From NCBI GenBank assembly GCA_001643675.2, contig LSRY02000001.1, forward strand, positions 1,421,501 to 1,485,500: 64,000 nucleotides of DNA. The letters are read 5' to 3'. Shown here in pieces: positions 58,183-64,000 of this stretch. The notes beneath the pieces were generated by a model. That model searched no databases, was not told the origin of the DNA, and worked only from the letters and a program-made list of their open reading frames with translations. Numbering within the stretch: the stretch's first letter is position 1; each line of letters opens with the position of its first letter. The translations under genes and the position numbers were made by a program. Origin of the DNA: Monocercomonoides exilis. Its lineage: Eukaryota; Preaxostyla; Oxymonadida; Polymastigidae.

Positions 58183-59471
58183 GGTACAATCCCAATAGGC
58201 GGACATAACCCATTATTAAATATGGAAAATTCAAATAAAAAATTAGAAATATCCAAATTGAGCCAAACCTTCAACGATGAAGATAAAACCGTTGATTTTC
58301 TTGTGGAAAGGAATCTGGTTAAGAAGCAAATTTACTGTGGCAAATGCAAAAAGATGATTGGATTCAAAAAAGAAGCAGATGAAAGATTTCGCTACCGTTG
58401 CCAACACCAATCAGTCAGCATAAGGAAAAATACAGTTTTTGAAAAAATCCGAATAAAAATGCATCAATTTATGAAACTGTCACTGTACTTTTGGATAAAC
58501 ATTACAGCAAAACAGGCAACTTTACTTACAAATCTATCCAAAAACACGGTCTGCCACATTTATTTTCTTTTTAGGAGAGCCGTATCTCGGGAAATGCAGA
58601 TTATGAAGAGAAGGATTGGTGGAATCAACAGAATAGTTCAAATTGATGAGATGCTTTTATTTCGCAGAAAATATAAAAAAGGAAGAAAAAAACCTCAGCA
58701 GTGGGTTTTCGGAGGTATTGACGTCCCTCAAACAGGAAAAGGAAAAAGCAATATGTTTATGGAAATGGTTCCAGATAGAAAAAAGCACACTTAACATTCT
58801 TCGGTGAGAAGAAATATTAAATTAGGTTCAATAATTAACAATGACAGCTGGCGGGCCTACAATGGAATGGAAAATCTTGGTTACACACATAGAATGGTCA
58901 ATCACAAAAAGACATTTATTAATAAAGAAACAAACACACACACCAACCGCATAGAAGGTCTCTGGTCCTTGTTTCGTAAAAGCTTACCACCACATGGAGT
59001 CAGACATTCAGTAATTCAATCACACATGGATTCTTTCGCTAACAAAACGCAAGAAAACAGTACTTATTACACCTTTTTGGATACCTTGGCTGTCAATAAT
59101 ATTTATGAACAAATGGAAGTTTGAATTTTTAATTTTTTTTTTCAATTAACTTTTTTTTCTTTTTTCAGATGAAATAAAAAATATCGATGAATCAGAATGC
59201 CACAAGTTGAAGCACATAACATACCAAGTTATTGTTTTCTATTTGTTCATTTTTCTATCCATTCAGTGTTATTCTTTATTAATTTTTAATGAGCAAACAA
59301 TAAAAAAATATTATTGACTTTTTTTTAATTTTCTAAATACAGCACCCACCAGCACTTTTCATTTTAAACATGTCTTCAACAAAAAGACATGATTCTTATA
59401 TTTGAATCAATTTCTTTTTTCTTTTTTCACATTAAAAATTATGGGTTATGTCCGCCAATTGGGATTGTACC
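58183..59471 (+). mobile_element. Merlin-family DNA transposon
   Basis: The 1289-bp element is bounded by inverted repeats of 35 bp with 33 matches (58183-58217 and 59437-59471). They start GGTACAATCCCAAT(A/T)GGCGG. The flanks are a perfect 8-bp duplication (58175-58182 and 59472-59479). It contains one transposase gene. Merlin elements are related to bacterial IS1016/IS1595. The intact ends and matching duplication indicate a fairly recent insertion, even though the gene carries a stop codon. Confidence 0.88.
58222..59124 (+). pseudogene. Merlin transposase with one in-frame TAA
   Basis: It opens at ATG 58222 just inside the left terminal repeat and spans 300 sense codons with no frameshift. 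A Cys-ribbon (CGKCKKMIGF, later RYRC) near the N-terminus resembles the zinc ribbon of IS1595 relatives. Catalytic positions visible are Asp in IVQIDEMLLF, Asp in INNDSWRAYNG and Glu in NRIEGLWSLF. The only damage is TAA at 58792-58794, between DRKKHT and HSSVRR, in a region that normally links two strands of the catalytic core. With the standard code the product is truncated before the second catalytic Asp, so this copy is probably inactive. Confidence 0.85.
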
Positions 59472-59479
59472 GCACAAAT
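59472..59479. repeat. Target-site duplication, right copy
   Basis: GCACAAAT directly follows the right Merlin terminal repeat and matches 58175-58182 exactly. It lies 66 bp before the start codon of the next gene. Confidence 0.85.
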
Positions 59480-59545
59480 TATTCAACAAAAAATAAAAAA
59501 CGGTTACGATCAATATTGGAGTTAATTTGATTAAAAATACGTGCT

Positions 59546-62512
59546 ATGATTTGGGTTGTGTGCATACTTTGCTATTTGTGCAATAGTAATTTCGTAGGAG
59601 GGCATAAAAGTCAAGCAAACAATTCCAATCAAGAAAAAGAAGAAGCACTACACAAAGAGAATATTATCAGCGTTTTTGAAAGAATTGATCAACCGAGACA
59701 AGATTTCACAACAGCAGAACAAGAGAAAAATGAAATCGTTGAAGAAGAGGACGATTGCGCAGCAGAGAAAAATGAAAGGGAGCTCGAAGAAGTTGCAAAT
59801 AAAAACATCATATTTGAAATGGAAGAATCCTCAGAGGTGCATGACAAAATTGCCAAAAAAGAAATGATGCATAATGAGGAAAATGAAGTGGACGTGGATG
59901 GAGAAAATGGAGTTGATAGCGAAGAATGCGGTCAAAATGGAAAAGTCCCATGCAAAACAATAAAGAAGGCAGTGGAACATTGCAAGCCAAAAAGCACGCT
60001 TACAATTTACACTGCAGAAAGTTGCAATAAATATGACTTTGAGCCAATAACTATTGAAGGATGCGAAATCAAAATATCGATCAGAGAGGGAACAAAAAAC
60101 CGAATTACAACAGCTTTAGATGAAAATAGAGTACAAAAAGGGGATGCATTGTTTAATGTAAAAGACGAGGGGCACTTTCACATGTATAGAACAGACATAT
60201 TCGTGGACACAAAGCGAGAAAGTGGAAGAAATCAGGGATTAATTGCAGTAGAAGGAGAAGGATCAGAGATGGAAATGGACACAATGGATATTTGTAATAT
60301 AGGCTCTGAGAACGTGCTGAACTGTGTGCTGATTCAATGCAAATTAGGAGGATTGAATCTTCAAAAAGTCAAGATCTCTCAGTTTAACTCCTTTTATGCG
60401 TTGATATTTGCTGAAGCTTCTCAAAAAGTTTATGGGTATTATTTAACTTTGGAAGCAATTTCCACACTTAGCAAAACTCAGTCAGTAATCACAGTACTGG
60501 GGGAGTGTCGATCAACACATTTTGATAATTGCAATATTTCAAATTGCCAATCGACAGAGCACAAAATTGGAGGAGCAGTTTATTTGGAAATCTGGAATAA
60601 AGAACATTCTTATTCATTTGACAACTGCCGATTCTCGAATTGTTCGTGCAAAAGTGCAAATGAAAATGAAGTGAAAAGAAATGGGCAGCAAAATGAAGAG
60701 TCGAAAGGAGGAGCAATATATATCCGAGTGGAGGATGGAGCAACTGGAAAATTGAAGTTATCATTAAAAGGGATGACAATTTCGGAATGTACAGCAGACA
60801 AAGCTGAATTTATTTTCTTGTCTCTTCCAGCAGGAAGAGAGCAGATTGACGAAAATGAATTTTGTTTCGAGATGGAAGGGATATATGGGAAGTCAAATTA
60901 CTTATTGCTTGAAGATAGGAAAGAAGGGAGAACAATCGATCTTCTGACAGACAAAGAGAATGGATTACCATATTATTCTGCAAATGTTCATGTGGGAGGT
61001 GACAAAGCAAGCAACGAGAAATCATGCGGACGAAAAGAAGAACCGTGCGATATGATCAGCACAGCCATCAAACACAATCTAAGATATAATTATTTGACAC
61101 TGAATATCATTGAAAGGGTGCCTGTCAATGAACCATTGTTGGGTTTTCAGCATGTAAGAATTTCATCTTTATCAGATTCTTTTTCAGTACCATCCACAAT
61201 AACTGATCAGAATAGAGGAACACTTCGAATTGGAGCAAATTTGAAGGCTGAAGAATCAATTGCAGTATTTGGAGAAAGAAACACTCACATTACGCTTAAA
61301 CATTTTGATATTGAATATCCAGATGCAATTGAAGGAGACGCGCTCAATTTAATTCATGGATCATATGGACTGACTATCACTGATGTTGTCTTTAGACCAT
61401 GGTACACTGGATTAGTGGGAGAAAATGTTCTTGGAGGAGAAGGAAAGCTTCTTCCATATAAATTGATTAAGTGCAACGAAATGAGAGGAAATATTACACA
61501 GCTTACCATTTATGGGAGAAATAGAAACATCACAAGAAAAAATCAACACACAAGCCATGAAGCTAACGAGAGACCGTCGGTAATGGAAGGCAATCTCGAA
61601 AAGGAGAGAATCGATCAAATGAATGAAGAGGATAAACCATTGTGCTCTTGGGATTCGGGCCTAATTTTTCTGAATTTTTCGATTATGATAGAAGTTTATG
61701 ACAGTAAATTTGTTGATATTAGCGACGGTGTTTTCTATTCATTGATATCGAGTTTGAATCTCTATAATTGCAGCTTTGTGAACAATCATCCAGTTGACCG
61801 GGATTGGGAAAAATATCCATCATTGCGCCACAACATTCGATTCGATGGAGATGAGGGTTATGGGACTAGTATACACTCATTGATGCCTGGAAGTGATGGA
61901 TTGGATGGAAAGCCCTTTGGAATGCAATCAAACAGAAAGGCAGGTGGAACAGCAGTTGAGAACATGGATTCGTATTTCTTTTCGCCCATTTTGAAGAACA
62001 TAACAATGAAAAGAGATGAAACGAGAAATAAGAATGAGCAACAAAGTGAAAATGAAAATGAGAAAGAAATTGAGGCAGTTGTGCATGGATCGTATCTATT
62101 TCCTTGTGGACTGACGTTAGAAGCGTCCAAAAAAAAGAAAGGAGAAGAGATGAAATGGACAAATTGCCCAGTTTCGGAATATTCAAATGAGACAGAAATG
62201 AAAGTGAGGATTCCTCCATCCTTGCTTGATGTGGATGAGTACACATCAGTCGTCTGCCGCTTGACATATCCGAGTGGAGTTATTAATGGAGAAAACAAGC
62301 ATTCAGTAAATGTGATTTTGGTGAAACAAAAGAAAGATGATTCAAACGAAAAAGATCAAAAGAAATTGACAAAAGCACAAGTTGTAGCAATCGTTGCCTC
62401 TACAAGCGTTTTTGCAGTTGTAGCCGTGGCGATTGTAATTGTGACAGTTGTGTGTGTAGTCAGAATCAAAAAGCGAAGGCAATACACATCAATCGTTGAT
62501 TCTAAAATTTAA
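59546..62512 (+). CDS. Beta-helix surface protein with C-terminal membrane anchor
   Basis: Intronless, 988 residues. The start at ATG 59546 gives a signal peptide (MIWVVCILCYLCNSNFVGG). An acidic Glu/Asn-rich linker (about 30-120) follows, then two modules opened by CG..PC motifs: CGQNGKVPCKTIKKAVEHC near 127 and CGRKEEPCDMISTAIKHN near 493, 366 residues apart. Between them are beta-helix-like repeats with NC.(F/I)SNC and GGA(I/V)Y. One membrane helix lies near 950-975 (VVAIVASTSVFAVVAVAIVI), followed by a short basic tail (RIKKRRQYTSIVDSKI). It has the same architecture as the 5.9-13.7 kb protein but lacks the kinase-like tail. It is likely a surface adhesin or receptor. A Merlin element ends just upstream. 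Confidence 0.82.
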   Translation: MIWVVCILCYLCNSNFVGGHKSQANNSNQEKEEALHKENIISVFERIDQPRQDFTTAEQEKNEIVEEEDDCAAEKNERELEEVANKNIIFEMEESSEVHDKIAKKEMMHNEENEVDVDGENGVDSEECGQNGKVPCKTIKKAVEHCKPKSTLTIYTAESCNKYDFEPITIEGCEIKISIREGTKNRITTALDENRVQKGDALFNVKDEGHFHMYRTDIFVDTKRESGRNQGLIAVEGEGSEMEMDTMDICNIGSENVLNCVLIQCKLGGLNLQKVKISQFNSFYALIFAEASQKVYGYYLTLEAISTLSKTQSVITVLGECRSTHFDNCNISNCQSTEHKIGGAVYLEIWNKEHSYSFDNCRFSNCSCKSANENEVKRNGQQNEESKGGAIYIRVEDGATGKLKLSLKGMTISECTADKAEFIFLSLPAGREQIDENEFCFEMEGIYGKSNYLLLEDRKEGRTIDLLTDKENGLPYYSANVHVGGDKASNEKSCGRKEEPCDMISTAIKHNLRYNYLTLNIIERVPVNEPLLGFQHVRISSLSDSFSVPSTITDQNRGTLRIGANLKAEESIAVFGERNTHITLKHFDIEYPDAIEGDALNLIHGSYGLTITDVVFRPWYTGLVGENVLGGEGKLLPYKLIKCNEMRGNITQLTIYGRNRNITRKNQHTSHEANERPSVMEGNLEKERIDQMNEEDKPLCSWDSGLIFLNFSIMIEVYDSKFVDISDGVFYSLISSLNLYNCSFVNNHPVDRDWEKYPSLRHNIRFDGDEGYGTSIHSLMPGSDGLDGKPFGMQSNRKAGGTAVENMDSYFFSPILKNITMKRDETRNKNEQQSENENEKEIEAVVHGSYLFPCGLTLEASKKKKGEEMKWTNCPVSEYSNETEMKVRIPPSLLDVDEYTSVVCRLTYPSGVINGENKHSVNVILVKQKKDDSNEKDQKKLTKAQVVAIVASTSVFAVVAVAIVIVTVVCVVRIKKRRQYTSIVDSKI

Positions 62513-63122
62513 AAAGATCAAAAAAAGAATTATCGAATATCTTTTCGATAATTTTTAGAGATTTTCATATTTTTATTTCAATTAGAGAATTTTGTTTGTG
62601 TATTTTATTTCGAATTTCATTCAAAAATGAGAAAGTTTGAAACATAATTTCTTCTAACAAAAAAAGTTGATTTTCGTGAAAAAAAAAAAAAAGACATTTG
62701 TGTTAAGTTTGTTATTTATAATTTGAATGACTGTTTTTGAAATACTCTGTTATTTGAAGTAATCCAACTTCATTCATTTAATTACACATTTTTTCACAAT
62801 CAAAAATTCAAAATCAAATAAAAGAAAGCCAATCAAAAATTACAAAATAATAACGCATTTTCAAAAAAGGAAATTAAATGTTTGTTATTATTAATATCAA
62901 TTTGGAAAATATTTTTATATTCAACAGCCACTTGTTGTGGAAGAATTTATGTGATATTTATGTGAATTTTGCAAATAAAAAGAATGTGCATTTCTTTAAT
63001 ATTCTATTGCTTTTGTCATTTTATAACGTTCACAATCAACTGATTGTAAATATTCATGCAAAACATTGGCGATTTTTTTAAAAAAAAAAATTGATTGAAA
63101 AATTGATTCTGGGCTTGATCAA
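62513..63122. other. Intergenic, no gene seen
   Basis: AT-rich spacer with a poly-A run near 62680. An ATG at 62878 opens a frame of 67 codons rich in Asn, Ile and Phe, without support as a gene. Confidence 0.5.
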
Positions 63123-63842
63123 ATGGATTCTCTTTTTGAAGCTAACGGTGTTTTTCAATACATTGGACGTAATCTCGGATGCTGCTGTGAAGAAGACTGT
63201 GACTGTGATGTATATTGTGCACCATCACCAATAGGCGGACAATGCGCGAACTGCGGACATCATCCTTTATCTCATTGTCGTCTTTGCGATAAATGTCAAG
63301 ATCCAATTCTTGATGAGAAATCTGCATATCATCTATGCTGTTTGGATCTCTTGTGTGAAAAATGCGAAGCGTCTTATAGTATGAATTTTTCTTTTTTTCT
63401 TTTAAAATTGTGCATTTTATTCGATTCTGAATATTTTAGAGCCAGATGAAGATATTATTTGTCCTCGTTGCTCATGCCTAACACCAAGAAAGCCATTTGT
63501 TATTTCAGAAACAGATAAGCCAAAAGAGAAACCACAAACTTTGGAAGATCATTTTCAAACTGCTGTCGCTCGTGTTGCTCTTCTAGAAAAACAACCTTCG
63601 ACAGATATAATGCTTCAACTTTACAGTCTCTTTAAACAACAAAGTACTGGAGATTGCACTGGAAAGAGGCCTGGAATGACTGACATTAAAGCAAGAGCAA
63701 AATATGATGCATGGAATTCTCGAAAAGGCATGAACATCAAATTTATCTTTTTCTTTATTAATTTTTTAAATATTGAATAGGCATGACAAAAGAAGAAGCT
63801 ATGAAAGAATACATCAAAGTTGTTGATTCGCTGATGAAGTGA
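63123..63842 (+). CDS. Acyl-CoA-binding domain protein with Cys-rich RING-like N-terminus
   Basis: Three exons, 63123-63378, 63440-63727 and 63781-63842, give 201 residues. The C-terminal half is a typical acyl-CoA-binding domain: FQTAVARVALLEKQPSTDIM, LYSLFKQQSTGDCTGKRPGM, KAKYDAW-like ARAKYDAWNSRKG and MTKEEAMKEYIKVVDSL, including the ligand-contacting Tyr/Lys positions (LYSLFKQ, RAKYDAW). Such proteins bind and buffer long-chain acyl-CoA. The first 100 residues hold about 20 cysteines, with CRLCDKCQDPILDEKSAYHL, LCEKC and ICPRC resembling a RING or other zinc-binding fold. The second intron appears to use a GC donor (AAAG|GCATGA...ATAG). Without that splice the domain would lose its last helix. 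The fusion is unusual; whether the N-terminus is an E3-type RING is not shown. Confidence 0.85.
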
Positions 63843-63885
63843 AACACTTCAACGTTGGATTAATGATTTTCATCGTTCCACCGCT

Positions 63886-64000
63886 ATGAAGCGATTTATT
63901 CTCACAGATTTTGTGCTTGTTGACGGAAAGTTGAAACCAGTCATTTCGCAATTGTTTCGATTGAAAGAGAGACAATTCATCTTTGAAATAAAATCAAACT
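63886..64000 (+). CDS. Start of an unidentified gene, cut by the window edge
   Basis: An ATG at 63886 opens a frame (MKRFILTDFVLVDGKLKPVI, later LFRLKERQFIFEI) that stays open to the last base. It begins only 43 bases after the stop of the acyl-CoA-binding gene. It could also be an in-frame part of a larger exon, since a TCACAG acceptor-like site lies at about 63907. Too little is visible for a family call. Confidence 0.4.
   Translation, partial: MKRFILTDFVLVDGKLKPVISQLFRLKERQFIFEIKSN

Noticed and set aside
58792-58794. TAA in the Merlin transposase as evidence for a reassigned stop codon
   Set aside because: The four largest genes use no internal TAA or TAG, and the nearby hAT copy also carries an in-frame TGA, so mutation of a transposon gene is simpler.
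63228-63241. A 14-base match (CCAATAGGCGGACA) between the Merlin terminal repeat and the first exon of the acyl-CoA-binding gene
   Set aside because: It lies inside a Cys-rich coding segment in a conserved-looking frame, has no inverted partner or duplication nearby, and is most likely chance.
1-64000. CRISPR arrays, rRNA or tRNA genes
   Set aside because: No spaced direct repeats of CRISPR type and no recognisable rRNA or tRNA cloverleaf elements were seen by eye; a tRNAscan run would be needed to exclude tRNAs firmly.

Overview
The window is eukaryotic nuclear DNA: AT-rich, intron-bearing and with no operon structure. Two features point to an intron-rich anaerobic metamonad of the oxymonad type (Monocercomonoides/Blattamonas-like). 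One is the very large 'CG..PC' beta-helix surface proteins with a C-terminal membrane anchor, one of which also carries a kinase-like tail. The other is the mixture of short introns (42-313 nt) with DNA transposons. This placement is inference from gene content; no rRNA or other marker is present. All large genes read through with the standard code and end at TAA, TAG or TGA.

Layout. 1-5.9 kb holds no supported gene but carries a stack of palindromic non-autonomous elements: a nested TA-flanked foldback at 2571-3754 and a 476-bp-arm palindrome at 4151-5156. 5.9-13.7 kb (minus) is one intronless 2582-residue membrane protein ending in a degenerate kinase-like domain. 14.8-17.3 kb (minus) has weaker gene candidates, a Ser-rich one and a TrkH-like fragment. 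17.6-25.3 kb is transposon-rich: a decayed intron-containing hAT element, ACGTCA-rich terminal repeats, and a second copy of a 270-bp element also found at 2.7 kb. 25.4-26.6 kb is ATG3 (six exons). 26.98-34.86 kb is an eight-exon gene for a 2184-residue protein with a coiled N-terminus, RRM-like domains and long Ser tracts. 37.0-38.2 kb encodes a seven-helix membrane protein. 38.9-50.2 kb is a PP4R3/SMEK (phosphatase 4 regulatory subunit 3) homologue swollen to about 3587 residues by Ser and Glu/Lys tracts. 50.6-52.9 kb (minus) is a seven-exon, signal-peptide-bearing five-helix membrane protein. It shares a 38-bp intergenic gap with SEC22 (52.9-53.7 kb, plus). 56.7-57.8 kb (minus) is a frameshifted Harbinger-like DDE transposase. 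58.18-59.47 kb is a Merlin element with near-identical terminal inverted repeats and a perfect 8-bp target duplication. 59.5-62.5 kb encodes a second beta-helix surface protein. 63.1-63.8 kb is an acyl-CoA-binding domain fused to a Cys-rich RING-like N-terminus. A further gene starts at 63,886 and leaves the window.

The cellular genes are housekeeping functions of unrelated pathways (autophagy conjugation, ER-Golgi SNARE, phosphatase targeting, acyl-CoA binding) mixed with surface proteins. Exon structures were built by hand from frame continuity, GT-AG borders and family conservation; RNA data would be decisive.
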